Source: an uncultured bacterium (lineage in GTDB: Bacteria > Planctomycetota > GCA-002687715). Taken from it: a DNA stretch of 64,000 bases. The notes beneath the pieces are model-generated. The model was not told the origin of the DNA. It did no database searches and was given only the letters and a program-made list of their open reading frames with translations. Below are positions 1 through 9,435 of this stretch, piece by piece. A program made the translations under genes and the position numbers. How positions within the stretch are numbered: the stretch's first letter is position 1; each line of letters opens with the position of its first letter. Location of the stretch: positions 165,711 through 229,710 of the forward strand of contig CADEGH010000006.1 in the NCBI GenBank assembly GCA_902826835.1, in the 5' to 3' direction.

Positions 1-2
1 TG

Positions 3-587
3 ATGGCCGGAAGCGGTCAGCCGGCGCTCTCGGTCAACACTTCGTCTCACGTGTCCCTTCAGAACACGGGGCTCAACGGTAACCCCGGCATGTTGGCTAC
101 GGGGCTATCGATCATCACCCAAGCGGGAGGCACAGTTACCGGAGGGACGACGCTCGCGACCAGCAACGTGAACTTCCGCCGCTGCGGCGCCACTGGCATG
201 GTGAGCGTCGCGCCGGGTGCGATCTTCACGGACTTTGCCGGAGTGATGCCTACGATTTCGTTGGCCGAATTTGCCCAGGCTGGCACGACAGTACCGCTCG
301 GGCTCACGGGTCGACCGGGGTTCGGATACTCCTTGGCTTTGTCACCCCACATCGACTGGATCGACACTCCTTCCCCCGGCGTGAGCATGGTGGGCCTGAT
401 CCTCCTGACCGATCCATCGCAAATCATCGCGAGCGGGACGTTTGACGGGTCCGGCGTGGCCAACCTCCCCCTGATAATCCCACCCCAAAAGGCGCTCCTC
501 GGCATTCCCCTGAGCTTCCAATTCGTCGATTACCAGCCCGGGGATCTTCGCTGGTCGACGGTAGCCTCGATCGTCCCCATGCCCTGA
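3..587 (+). CDS. C-terminal part of a secreted protein (left edge, partial)
   Basis: The reading frame is open to the left edge of the window, and the first Met is followed by neither a signal peptide nor a ribosome-binding site. This is therefore probably the last ~194 residues of a longer gene. The composition (Gly, Thr, Ser, Ala, Pro rich, almost no Lys) is that of an extracellular beta-rich protein. The final ~60 residues (a Gly/Leu-rich stretch with LLGIPLSFQFVDY) resemble the C-terminal module of the secreted proteins at 57775-59580 and 62188-63765, where a conserved aromatic/Gln position sits before the last strand. Function is unknown; a surface or exported role is inferred. Confidence 0.6.
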   Translation: MAGSGQPALSVNTSSHVSLQNTGLNGNPGMLATGLSIITQAGGTVTGGTTLATSNVNFRRCGATGMVSVAPGAIFTDFAGVMPTISLAEFAQAGTTVPLGLTGRPGFGYSLALSPHIDWIDTPSPGVSMVGLILLTDPSQIIASGTFDGSGVANLPLIIPPQKALLGIPLSFQFVDYQPGDLRWSTVASIVPMP

Positions 588-672
588 GGTCGCGGCAAAT
601 TCCTCGATTCGATCGGAGTCGACCCATGGTCCCAAGCCTGCTTGCGACCTCGGGGTCCCCAAGACCTCCCGT

Positions 673-1515
673 CTAGGCCGGCGCAGGCCCAGGCGTCTGC
701 AGCAGCCAGGGAAGTTTGGTCAATCCCTGTGTGAGTCGAGTGAGCCACGCTTCCGAGGCAACCGAGCGGCTGCGACCCGGTTCAGCCCGAAGCAGTCGAT
801 TCTTCGGCGTGTGCTCCGACGGCACGAACTCCACGATCGATGCGGAGTAGCCGTGGGCCCGCAGCCAATGCAGGCGCAGGGCGTCCGTCAAATGGGCGGC
901 CATGTCGACCTGCAAGATGCCCTCGCCCACAAAAGCACCAAACGCGCCCTCGGGCGCAAGCAGGGTCCGAAGCTCCGCGTGGCAGCAGGGGACGATTGCC
1001 AATTCTCGGGCCTGGGTTTCCAATGCACGCACGAGGGCGTGATCGGTTGCCAAATCACAGCCATGGAGACTGAGAAAAAGGTTGGGGCGCGGAGGAAGTT
1101 CGACCTCGGCGACCTTGCCGAGCACGAACTCCATCGACGTGAAACCCGACTTCGCCGCCCTGGCACGTCCGCGGGCAATGGACTCCGGATTCCGATCGAT
1201 CCCCAAGAGTCGAACCGTCCCGGTGCGGCGGCGTCTCAGTTCATCGAAGAGCAAAAAGCCGAGGTACGAGTTGCCGCAATTTGCATCAACGATGCACACC
1301 TCCTCGGCTTCGGATTGAAGGCGGGTGAGACTGTCCTCGAACAGGCCGAGCAGATGCTGAACCTGGAGGGCCTTCCGCCGCATGTCCGCCGAGATGGTCC
1401 CGTCGGCGTTCATGATATGGAGCACCTTCAGCAGGGTGGTGCGCTCCCCCACAAATTCGCGGAATCGCTCTTCTTTCTCGTTGATGATTCGGGAAGCAAC
1501 GGGGCGGTCGGTCAT
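673..1515 (-). CDS. Class I SAM-dependent methyltransferase (Methyltransf_32 / METTL25-like)
   Basis: A 280-aa protein with a Rossmann-type methyltransferase core. Motif I reads VDANCGNSYLGFLLF, followed by an acidic motif II (LLGIDRNPESIARG). It also carries LHGCDLATDHAL and a later VPCCHAEL, which are characteristic of the methyltransferase-32 family that includes METTL25/RRNAD1-like proteins. In that family SAM is the donor; the substrate here cannot be read from sequence, though RNA or protein are plausible. The start overlaps the stop of the upstream MORN-like gene by ATGA (1512-1515), so the two are co-translated. A cytosolic location is expected because there is no signal peptide. Confidence 0.8.
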   Translation of the reverse strand: MTDRPVASRIINEKEERFREFVGERTTLLKVLHIMNADGTISADMRRKALQVQHLLGLFEDSLTRLQSEAEEVCIVDANCGNSYLGFLLFDELRRRRTGTVRLLGIDRNPESIARGRARAAKSGFTSMEFVLGKVAEVELPPRPNLFLSLHGCDLATDHALVRALETQARELAIVPCCHAELRTLLAPEGAFGAFVGEGILQVDMAAHLTDALRLHWLRAHGYSASIVEFVPSEHTPKNRLLRAEPGRSRSVASEAWLTRLTQGLTKLPWLLQTPGPAPA

Positions 1516-1907
1516 GGGTGGAGTCCTCGTAGTGTGCGGGCGGTCGGAGACCGGTGGTCACGAATGGAAGCCAGCCGACCGTCCGCATGCCAGTGCCATT
1601 CCAAGCCCGATTTGGTGCCAACTCTCCACTGGCACTGGTGGCGAAGTGCACCCGATGCGTAGTAGCCACGCCAATGGCCATCGGGCTTTCCCCCCCAGTA
1701 GTTTGCGGTCTGAGCCCGGGCCCCGGATTCATGAAAGAAGGTCCATGGCCCCTCACGCCGCCCTTGGTCGTAGCGTCCGGTAGCACGGAGGGATCCGCCG
1801 GGATACCAGTCGAAAGCCGAGCCGTGCCGGACGCCTTTTTGGACTTCACACCACAGCCACCTGGCCCCTGAAGGATGGAACGACTCGGCGGGGGGGTCAG
1901 GGTTCAT
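1512..1907 (-). CDS. MORN-variant repeat protein (YwqK-like)
   Basis: A 131-aa protein built from about four ~22-residue repeats of the form G-x3-G-x-W-x5-G-x5-Y-x2-G (for example GRYDQGRREGPWTFFHESG, then YWGGKPDGHWRGYYASG). This is the pattern of the MORN_2 / YwqK-type repeat, a beta-hairpin scaffold often annotated loosely as antitoxin. No catalytic motif or signal peptide is visible. It is the first gene of a two-gene unit with the methyltransferase, overlapping it by four bases. Calling it an antitoxin would not be justified, because the partner is an enzyme and no toxin is recognisable. Confidence 0.65.
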   Translation of the reverse strand: MNPDPPAESFHPSGARWLWCEVQKGVRHGSAFDWYPGGSLRATGRYDQGRREGPWTFFHESGARAQTANYWGGKPDGHWRGYYASGALRHQCQWRVGTKSGLEWHWHADGRLASIRDHRSPTARTLRGLHP

Positions 1908-1953
1908 CGCAGGGGGAGCCGCCTCGGGCGCGGCGGAGCCGCGCCCGCGGGGC

Positions 1954-4176
1954 TCAGTTCACGATGAAGCTTGCGGCGGAGCTGGTCGGGAAGGTGATGG
2001 AACTGAATCCGACCACCGGTCCGCCCGACACCAAGCGGTAAAGGGAGCGGTTCGCGGGACCCGACTGAAGCCCTGAGCCCACCAAGGTTCCCCAGTTGAT
2101 CGCAGTCGCCGTTGCACTTCCACCCGGATTGAATCCCACCAGGGTTTCTTGAGTCGAAGTCAAGGCCGGCGAGTACGCCGTGATCGCGCAGCTTCCCGCG
2201 ACCGTGTCGAAGACACAGTTGGCCGAAGCGACGAGCGCGGGGTTGCCATACGTCGGAATTGCGCTGAACGAGACAGTCAGCACTCCCGCGCCGTTGCTCG
2301 TCGCGGCGATGGTGCCCCCGACCCCGGGGTTCAGGTCCGTCCAATAAGCCGCCAACCGAGGCCGGTTGGTGTTGTTGTGATCGCCAATGGTCGGAGTGAA
2401 GTCGTCATCTCCGCTCAAGAAGGTGACGGATCCGTTGGAGTTCACGAACAGACGGGTGTACGCAGTCCCAGCGAACGAGACGGTGTTGAGGTCGCAGAAG
2501 TTCGGCGTGCCGAAATTCACGACTTGATTAGCGTCGTCCCCGAGGGTGATCGGGATGTTTCCCGGAGTGCAAGGGACGATATCGAGGCGGCAAGCCGCGC
2601 TGAGACTCGTGCCATCCGGGTGGGTGGCATCGAGTACGGCCATCTGCGTGGTCAAGGTGAGGGTGACCGGCGGCGCGATCAGGGGGAAGGTGATCGGCAT
2701 CGCCCCGAGCAAGGAGGGTTGGAACCCACTGTTCAGGAAGAAGAGTGACGGATCAGTCAAGTTCACGTTGATGATTTGACCGTTGCCGGTGACAAATCCA
2801 TTCGCAATCCCGGGCAGCGTCGAAACCGCGAGATCCCACGCGGGATTGGTCAAGGCGGAAGACATGGTGTAGGTCGCGGTCTGGCCGCCATTCGCCGATG
2901 CTTGAATCGGGCCACTGAAGGGGTTGTTCTCGAGCCCATTCAAGCGGTGCGTGGAGTTCGGCTGGTTGTTCATCCAGGCCGCGACCGGGATGGAGAACTG
3001 CGGCACCTGAACACTGGTGGGAGTGCCGGTCTTGAAGAGACCGAGCGTCGCCACCCCGGGGATCACATCGGTCTCGAACGCGAAGTTGTACATCGTCGAC
3101 CAACGAATTGCGTTGGCGTTCACGTTTTGAGCGACGGTCTGGGTGCAGGTCCAAGAGACGCTGCCGGGAAGGGCGCTCGGAGTCCAGTCGGTGCCGTTTT
3201 GGAGTTCGCCGCTGTGGTAGTTGACGTCGTGGAAGTAGAGGCCGCCGGCCACCGCGGAGCCCGGCAGCGCCACGGAGAAGCTGGAGATACCCCGGTCCGA
3301 ACTGAGATTGAACACGGCAAACTCGAAGCGGCGCATCGCCCCCCCGAGGGGAAGGGCCTTCATCGCGACGTAGACGCGCCCGTCGTTGGGGATGTCAACG
3401 GTCTGGATCTGAACGTCCGGTTCGGCGGTCTGCCACGCCCGAATCGCCGGTTCCGTGCGTACGGTGGTCGATCCGGGAGCAAACCCGATGTCGTAGTTCG
3501 TTCCCCCACCCGTGAAGACAACTCGACGGTGGGAAGCGTTGTTGTTCTTGTTTCCGGCGGCGGCGTCATCGGGGGTCACGTACTGACCTTCGACGAAGTA
3601 CAGCGCACCCGCATTCAACGCCGGGTCGAGGTCCGCGTGGGCGACCTGGAGACGGCGCGCAATCGAGCCCGAGTAGCTCGGGCTGGCCGGCGGGTAAATG
3701 AAGGCTCCGGTCGCGGCATTGACCTGGTGCCGAGGGCCGAGGGGGCCTTGGCCGCCATTCAAACCGGCGCTGTAGGGGTCGGAGCAATTCACTCCGAGCA
3801 GCGCACCCGTGCCCGGATTTTGACAGGTGTTGCACAGGCTGTTGGCCAGCGCCGTGAATCCATGCTTCAGCCAGGACATCCCCACTTGCTCGAAGCGGCC
3901 GTTGCGAAGGCGATACAAGTTTTGCGCGATGACCGGATGGTTGGGGTTGTTTGACTGCCACAGGAGCGGCTGAGTCCCCACGTTGCACGACTCGGTACCG
4001 ACCGAAAACGCGTCGACTGCACCCACGCTCGCAAAGTTCGCAAGGTCGTACAGACCTCCCACGATCACGTCCGGGCCCGTAGATTGACTTTGGAGCCGCG
4101 GCGCACCCATCATGACGACCGCGGCCATCAACAACGCAGAGCTGGTCCACTTCACAGGCAGTTCTCCAAGGGACAA
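1954..4176 (-). CDS. Large secreted protein with C-terminal nidogen-like domain
   Basis: A 740-aa protein with a hydrophobic N-terminal segment (LLMAAVVMMGAPRLQSQ) that looks like a signal peptide with a possible cleavage after it. The start at 4176 is the first Met; a GTG seven codons later would also serve. Residues ~30-540 have no recognisable fold but are rich in Asn, Gly, Ser and Thr, with a Cys pair (NSLCNTCQNPG). Residues ~560-740 carry TRLFVNSNGSVTF and RLAAYWTDLNP, which match the nidogen-like extracellular domain. Probably exported. Function unknown. Confidence 0.65.
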   Translation of the reverse strand: MSLGELPVKWTSSALLMAAVVMMGAPRLQSQSTGPDVIVGGLYDLANFASVGAVDAFSVGTESCNVGTQPLLWQSNNPNHPVIAQNLYRLRNGRFEQVGMSWLKHGFTALANSLCNTCQNPGTGALLGVNCSDPYSAGLNGGQGPLGPRHQVNAATGAFIYPPASPSYSGSIARRLQVAHADLDPALNAGALYFVEGQYVTPDDAAAGNKNNNASHRRVVFTGGGTNYDIGFAPGSTTVRTEPAIRAWQTAEPDVQIQTVDIPNDGRVYVAMKALPLGGAMRRFEFAVFNLSSDRGISSFSVALPGSAVAGGLYFHDVNYHSGELQNGTDWTPSALPGSVSWTCTQTVAQNVNANAIRWSTMYNFAFETDVIPGVATLGLFKTGTPTSVQVPQFSIPVAAWMNNQPNSTHRLNGLENNPFSGPIQASANGGQTATYTMSSALTNPAWDLAVSTLPGIANGFVTGNGQIINVNLTDPSLFFLNSGFQPSLLGAMPITFPLIAPPVTLTLTTQMAVLDATHPDGTSLSAACRLDIVPCTPGNIPITLGDDANQVVNFGTPNFCDLNTVSFAGTAYTRLFVNSNGSVTFLSGDDDFTPTIGDHNNTNRPRLAAYWTDLNPGVGGTIAATSNGAGVLTVSFSAIPTYGNPALVASANCVFDTVAGSCAITAYSPALTSTQETLVGFNPGGSATATAINWGTLVGSGLQSGPANRSLYRLVSGGPVVGFSSITFPTSSAASFIVN

Positions 4177-4257
4177 GGGGCAGAATCCTGAGGAGCGATT
4201 GCCCCTCGGCAGGGGCGGAGCGTACCAGAATGCTCGGCCTGCCGGGAAGCCAAAATT

Positions 4258-7200
4258 TCACCGCCCGGACGCCGGAGCCCCCAGCAGTTGGAGATTGTCC
4301 AGGACCGCAGACGACCCCACTTTTCCGCTCAGTTGGCAGACCAAGTGGAGGACGGATCCCACGGGGAAGATTGCCTCTACTGGCTCTGAGCCCTCGGCCA
4401 GAGCGACAACCCGACCGGACCGATGGTCAAGGGTGATGCTCCACCCGATGGGCTTGTCGCTCGGCTCCGTCACGGTGTCCGGGCCCACTCCAGCCGTCGG
4501 TTTGGTGAGACGCGGTGCGAATTCGAGGAGGCTCGGAGTCGGATCCTTGGGATCGGACGGCGTGAGTCCGATCGTCAACCTGGCCCCTCCCCCGAGGATC
4601 TGCGCCCTACCTCGCCACACCCCGGACGTGACCCCCATGTCGGACCGGATCGACGCCGGGGCAGCTTTCTCCCCCCGGGTTCGCAGGACGACGGCGGATC
4701 CATTGACTTCCGCGCCGACTCTCTGCGTCCAGAAGCCCAGGCCACCCAGCGGGGGAAACCAGGGCGCGACGCGGGCATCCGCGGCCACGCTGGTTTGGGT
4801 CCGGGAACTGAGATAGGCGAGGAGATCTCGTAGATCGGCGGCGGGGACTCGCTCCAACAAGTCGTTCGGCATCATGCTGAGAGGCGAAGTGCGGACCGCC
4901 AGGCTCCCGTCTGCCTCTCGAGCGATTTCGTCCGCCGGGATTACCTCTCGTCCTCCGGCCGACTTGAGAGTGACTCCCTCCGGATCGCGCCGCTCGAGGA
5001 TGCCGTCGAGCATACGCCCGTCGGTGGTTTCGACGGTGGTCAACTGGTAGGGCGCGGCGACCTCCGCCGAAGGATCGAGCAGATTCGCCAGCACGTAGGC
5101 GGCGTCGTGACGCTGGCTGCCGGTGAGGTCGGGCCCGACTTCTCCTCCGACGTCGAACAGCCGATGGCAGGGCATGCACGTCTTGACAAACACCCTCCTC
5201 CCCTCCGGAGGACGACCAGTGGGCAGGCGATCGAGAACACCGAGCCATGCCTGCACGCGCTCGGCACGCGATCCGGTGGACGTCACCGCCGCCCCGCGAC
5301 CGTCACTTGGATTCTGGGCGAGACCGAACATCTGTAGGGACGACCGCACGACGGGATCGTCCAAGTAGCGGCGGCGGTCACTGGACTCCGCCCAGGCTAC
5401 AAAGCTCTCGGCGGATGGCCGACGGGACACCAAGACCCGGATCACTTCGCGCTCGGCGATGGCATCCAAACTGGGCAGGGACGCCAAGAGGGCCGCGGTC
5501 ACGGACGGATCCGGATGCCGAGCCGCATCGTCGAGGATCAGGGGGCGGAGGCCCGGATCGGCCAGGTGGCGATAGGTTTGATCGAGGCCGAGAGAGTCGC
5601 GGCTACCCAGGGCTTCCCTGAGGAGTCGGCGGCGTTGCAACAAGGGTCGGTCCTGGCGCGCCAGATCCTCGAGGCGAAGATCGCCGCTTGATGGGGAGAG
5701 GACCCCCGTCAACTGCGCCGCCAGATCCGAAACCGCGGGATCCGGATCCTCCTCTCCCTGTTCCAACAGCTTCGCCAGTCCGGCATCCAGAGGAAGACCC
5801 CTCGTTTCGCCCGCGAGTGACAGGAGCTGCGCGAACAGCGCTGATCGGTTCCGCGTTGCCCATGCATCGAGCTTCAAGCCATCGAGGAACTTGGACCGGC
5901 GAGGTCCTTCGAGAAGTCGCCGGAGTCCCAGGCTCGTCCATTCGGGCCACTCGGAGCGGGCGATCCAACCGATGGCCTCCGCACTCGCCTCCTGAACCTC
6001 GCCACCCAGGATGAACCAGGCCAGTTTCTGCAAGTGGGAATCCGCCGAGCATTCCGTCTTGGTGAGAAGGATCGGAGTCAGCGCCGATCTTGCGGTGGAT
6101 GACAGGCGAGGCAACAGCGACACGAGTTCCCTGACGACCACGGCGGAAGCCTCGGGGCGGGCCCAGGCCAGTAGCAGGGGGGCTATGGAGTCGACCCGGG
6201 CGAGCGGGGAGTCCGCTAGCCACCGAGCGAACGCGGCTCGGCTGCGTTCAGGAAGACTCGACGCCAAGGCCAAGTGTTCGGAGCTCGATTCCGCCCCGAC
6301 CGCGTGGAGGAGGCGGACAGCTCTGGCGGACGTAAGCGCAGGCTCGGACTGCGCTCTGTTCCAGAGGTGTTCGACCAGAGTCGGAGGAACCCCTCGTTCG
6401 GCGAGTTGCTGTCTCGCGTGCCGTCTCGTCCATACCGACGGGTCCTCGATGGCGACCTGCACGAGCTGCGCTTGGTCATCCGGGAGGGAGATCGGTGCAT
6501 AGCCCGCGCGAGACTCACTCGCGAGACGATAGAGGCGCCCGTTCGTGCGATCCCAAATTTCCGTTTCCGTCCGGTGGCAGGCCTGCCGGTCATACCAATC
6601 GATGAAGTAGAGATGACCGTCGGGCCCAAAGCGCATCGCGATCAGGCGAAACGCCGGGTCGTGCGCCAGCAGAAAGTCGCCGTGGTGTCGGCCCTGATAG
6701 GTGGAAGCGCGGGGCTCGATCCGGTCCGCAACGATGCGATTGCCGTGGATGTTGCCCATCAGCACGAGGCCTTGCGTCCAGGTCGGCCAGGCGGGTGACT
6801 GCACGACGACGAGTCCGCAGTGGGCGTGGCCTCCTCCAGCGTCGTTGGAGCGGCCGTTGCCGCCATGAGGAGTGTCGCCAATCCAGTGCACGTGGTCGGC
6901 GATGGTCGGCAAGTCCTCGCTCACCCAAGCATCGAAGTGCGAGCCGGCTTGTCGCTGGTAGCGTCCACCCGGCACGATGTGCCACAAATGGGGAATGACA
7001 CACCCCTCGATGAAGGCCTCGCCATCGGCGTCGAAATCCAGGCCCCATGGATTGCTCGTGCCGTGGGCCACCACTTCGAACCGCCGCGTGCGCGGATCGA
7101 ACCGCCAGACTCCGGCGTTGATCGGAACCCGATCGGCTTCGGCGCATCCCGGAGGGCCCACTCGAGAATGAGTGAACACCCCGTGGGTGCCCCACAGCCA

Positions 7201-9366
7201 GCCGTCTTCTCCCCACACGAATGAGTTCAAGGTTTCATGGGTGTCTTGGTATCCCCAGCCGTTCAGGATCACCTCCGCGGGTCCGTCCGGGACCAAGTCA
7301 CGGTCGCGATCAGGAATGAACAGAAGCTCGGGGGCCGCGCCGATCCACACCCCGCCGAACCCGACCTCGAGACCACTGACGAGGTCCAAGCCTTCGATGA
7401 AGACCCGGCGGGTTTCGAAGGACCCGTCGCCGTCCGCATCGCTGAACACCACGACCCGATCGAGGCCCTTTCCGGGGCCACGCTTTTGGGGATAGCTGTG
7501 AGCCTCGGCGACATAGATCCGACCACGCTCATCGAAGGCCATCGCGATGGGCTGGTGCAGATCCGGCTCGGCCGCGATCACGTCGACTCTGAATCCCGGA
7601 GGAACCTCCATCGCTTGGGCAGCTTCCTTGGGAGTCCGCTCCCGCCCGATCAACTCGGCTCCGCGTGGGGCCGTCTCGTACCACCGGAAGTCGTCGAAGT
7701 TGATGTGTCCCCAGTGGCCTTTGGCGTCGTCTCGCAGCCGCAGTTGGATCTCCTTGCCCCGGTGCGCGCTCAAGGACACCACCACCTGGTGTAGGTTCTC
7801 GACATCGCGCCCCCGCGCGGTGGCGATCACGGTTCCGGACTCGCGCAGCAGCAGATCCACTCCGACATCCGCGCGCGCTCCGCCTCCGACGAGGAAAGCA
7901 CCGTAATCGTGGGTGACCACGAAGGGGGTGGAGATCAAATGACCAGTCGCATCGTCGGCACGTCCGGACTCGTAGCTCCCGGCCCAGAATCGGCCCCGGT
8001 GTCCACTTGCCATGTCGCTACGGCGGGCTCGTACCCGATCGCCCTGCACCGGATGTTTTGCGAATGCGTCTCCTTCGCTGGTCCAATCCGACAGGTCCCC
8101 GGTCTCGAACCCCATGTTGGCAGGGGAACCATCGGATCGTTTGGGCCACTCCCCGCGCGGCTTCTCAGTCGCGCCCAACGATGGCGGCGGTTGCGTTTGG
8201 AAGTGGACAAACACGCCGTTCTTGCTCGCCACCACGATGTCGGTCCGCCCGTCCGAGTCCACGTCTCGCACGACGACCTGGACCCCGACCCCACTCTCGC
8301 GATTCAAGACCACGGCCTCGCCTGACCAACGGCCCTCGGACTTCCTCACGCGCCACCAAGTCAAGTACGCCGGATCATGATCGGCCGCGTCGGCGCCTCC
8401 GTGCGACCAGGCCCGATTGCCGGTCACGAAGTCGGGCTTTCCATCCCCATCCATGTCCGTGAGGGCCAGCGCGTGCAAACCCCCGAAGGACAGTTCGTCC
8501 TCCCGATCCAGGGTCCGATGTGTCATGAGTTCATGGGCCCGCCATCCGTGGGGGCTCTGCACATCGCGCTCCCAGAGGCGAAGGCCGTATCCGTGGGCAT
8601 GGACACTGGTGATGATCTCGGTGTGCCCGTCTCCGTCGAAGTCCGCCACCAGCATTTGGGCCCCGCCCGGATGGGCCAAGGGAACCGCGTGATGGACCCA
8701 GAGAACCTCATGAAGAGGATCCTCCGGCGCCTCCCAAATCCCGTTGCGCGTAAGCACGTCGGGGCGACCGTCGCCGGTGACATCACCCACACCCAGACCA
8801 TGACTGAATTTCCCGCCTTGGCCGGCCTCGGAAATGGGTCGAAAGGTCCAGGCATCCAGCAGCCGAGCCGGATCGTAAGCCACGAATCCGATCACACCAG
8901 CGTGCTGGCAAACGAGCTCGCGCTGGCCGTCGCCCGTCAAATCGGCAAATGCGGGAGACTCGTTGTCCACGCCCCGGAACACGGTGGCCCGCTCGAATTC
9001 GAGCGGCCTTACCCCGCGGTTCCGGAGAACCTCGGCCGCCTCCCCCGGGAAGCCCACCACGAGCACATCCAGATCCCCGTCGCGATCCAGATCCTCGACA
9101 AAATTGAAGAAGGCGTTGGAGTAGCCCTGGCGATCAAAGCTGCGGGCGGGGCCGAAGTCCTTGGCCACCTCGAAACTGGGGCCCATCCAGACGCGGAAGC
9201 CTGCCACGACGTCCACGTGACCGTCCCCGTCGAAGTCGCCGGCATCGGAACCTTCGGCGATGAATTCGGCGGTCAAGCGGTGCGAGCGGACGGACAGCTC
9301 CGCACTCCCCTGCGCGAGCACCGCCCCGGCGACCAAGAACCACGCACCCGTCGTCGAGATCCTCAT
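4258..9366 (-). CDS. PVC-type membrane-bound dehydrogenase with VCBS repeats, HEAT repeats and heme-binding CxxCH domain
   Basis: A 1702-aa exported protein. After a signal peptide (to about residue 20) come repeated D-x-D-x-D-G calcium-binding loops typical of FG-GAP/VCBS repeats (residues ~30-390, e.g. DFDGDGHVDVVAG). A jelly-roll-like stretch follows (~410-560). The PVC-type dehydrogenase beta-propeller begins near residue 590 (PPGFRVDVIAAEPDL, AMAFDERGRIYVAE) and runs to ~940. A HEAT-like helical region spans ~970-1350. A cytochrome domain has the heme c motif CMPCH near residue 1396 with GPDLTGSQRHDAAYVLANL after it, then a C-terminal lectin-like region. PVC proteins of this plan are predicted periplasmic sugar oxidoreductases. 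The N-terminal VCBS extension is unusual in size. Confidence 0.85.
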   Translation of the reverse strand: MRISTTGAWFLVAGAVLAQGSAELSVRSHRLTAEFIAEGSDAGDFDGDGHVDVVAGFRVWMGPSFEVAKDFGPARSFDRQGYSNAFFNFVEDLDRDGDLDVLVVGFPGEAAEVLRNRGVRPLEFERATVFRGVDNESPAFADLTGDGQRELVCQHAGVIGFVAYDPARLLDAWTFRPISEAGQGGKFSHGLGVGDVTGDGRPDVLTRNGIWEAPEDPLHEVLWVHHAVPLAHPGGAQMLVADFDGDGHTEIITSVHAHGYGLRLWERDVQSPHGWRAHELMTHRTLDREDELSFGGLHALALTDMDGDGKPDFVTGNRAWSHGGADAADHDPAYLTWWRVRKSEGRWSGEAVVLNRESGVGVQVVVRDVDSDGRTDIVVASKNGVFVHFQTQPPPSLGATEKPRGEWPKRSDGSPANMGFETGDLSDWTSEGDAFAKHPVQGDRVRARRSDMASGHRGRFWAGSYESGRADDATGHLISTPFVVTHDYGAFLVGGGARADVGVDLLLRESGTVIATARGRDVENLHQVVVSLSAHRGKEIQLRLRDDAKGHWGHINFDDFRWYETAPRGAELIGRERTPKEAAQAMEVPPGFRVDVIAAEPDLHQPIAMAFDERGRIYVAEAHSYPQKRGPGKGLDRVVVFSDADGDGSFETRRVFIEGLDLVSGLEVGFGGVWIGAAPELLFIPDRDRDLVPDGPAEVILNGWGYQDTHETLNSFVWGEDGWLWGTHGVFTHSRVGPPGCAEADRVPINAGVWRFDPRTRRFEVVAHGTSNPWGLDFDADGEAFIEGCVIPHLWHIVPGGRYQRQAGSHFDAWVSEDLPTIADHVHWIGDTPHGGNGRSNDAGGGHAHCGLVVVQSPAWPTWTQGLVLMGNIHGNRIVADRIEPRASTYQGRHHGDFLLAHDPAFRLIAMRFGPDGHLYFIDWYDRQACHRTETEIWDRTNGRLYRLASESRAGYAPISLPDDQAQLVQVAIEDPSVWTRRHARQQLAERGVPPTLVEHLWNRAQSEPALTSARAVRLLHAVGAESSSEHLALASSLPERSRAAFARWLADSPLARVDSIAPLLLAWARPEASAVVVRELVSLLPRLSSTARSALTPILLTKTECSADSHLQKLAWFILGGEVQEASAEAIGWIARSEWPEWTSLGLRRLLEGPRRSKFLDGLKLDAWATRNRSALFAQLLSLAGETRGLPLDAGLAKLLEQGEEDPDPAVSDLAAQLTGVLSPSSGDLRLEDLARQDRPLLQRRRLLREALGSRDSLGLDQTYRHLADPGLRPLILDDAARHPDPSVTAALLASLPSLDAIAEREVIRVLVSRRPSAESFVAWAESSDRRRYLDDPVVRSSLQMFGLAQNPSDGRGAAVTSTGSRAERVQAWLGVLDRLPTGRPPEGRRVFVKTCMPCHRLFDVGGEVGPDLTGSQRHDAAYVLANLLDPSAEVAAPYQLTTVETTDGRMLDGILERRDPEGVTLKSAGGREVIPADEIAREADGSLAVRTSPLSMMPNDLLERVPAADLRDLLAYLSSRTQTSVAADARVAPWFPPLGGLGFWTQRVGAEVNGSAVVLRTRGEKAAPASIRSDMGVTSGVWRGRAQILGGGARLTIGLTPSDPKDPTPSLLEFAPRLTKPTAGVGPDTVTEPSDKPIGWSITLDHRSGRVVALAEGSEPVEAIFPVGSVLHLVCQLSGKVGSSAVLDNLQLLGAPASGR

Positions 9367-9435
9367 GGGGCCAGATCATAGGGGGAGACCTTCACACCTG
9401 CATCTCCCCCGGGGCGGAGGTGGTACCCTCGGCCC

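Noticed and set aside
2776-3954. Long plus-strand frame (392 codons) opposite the secreted nidogen-like gene
   Set aside because: It is antisense to a clear secreted protein, is rich in Arg/Gly/Val from high-GC shadow coding, and has no recognisable domain.
8377-9381. Plus-strand frame of 334 codons
   Set aside because: It lies opposite the VCBS repeats of the PVC dehydrogenase gene and has shadow composition without motifs.
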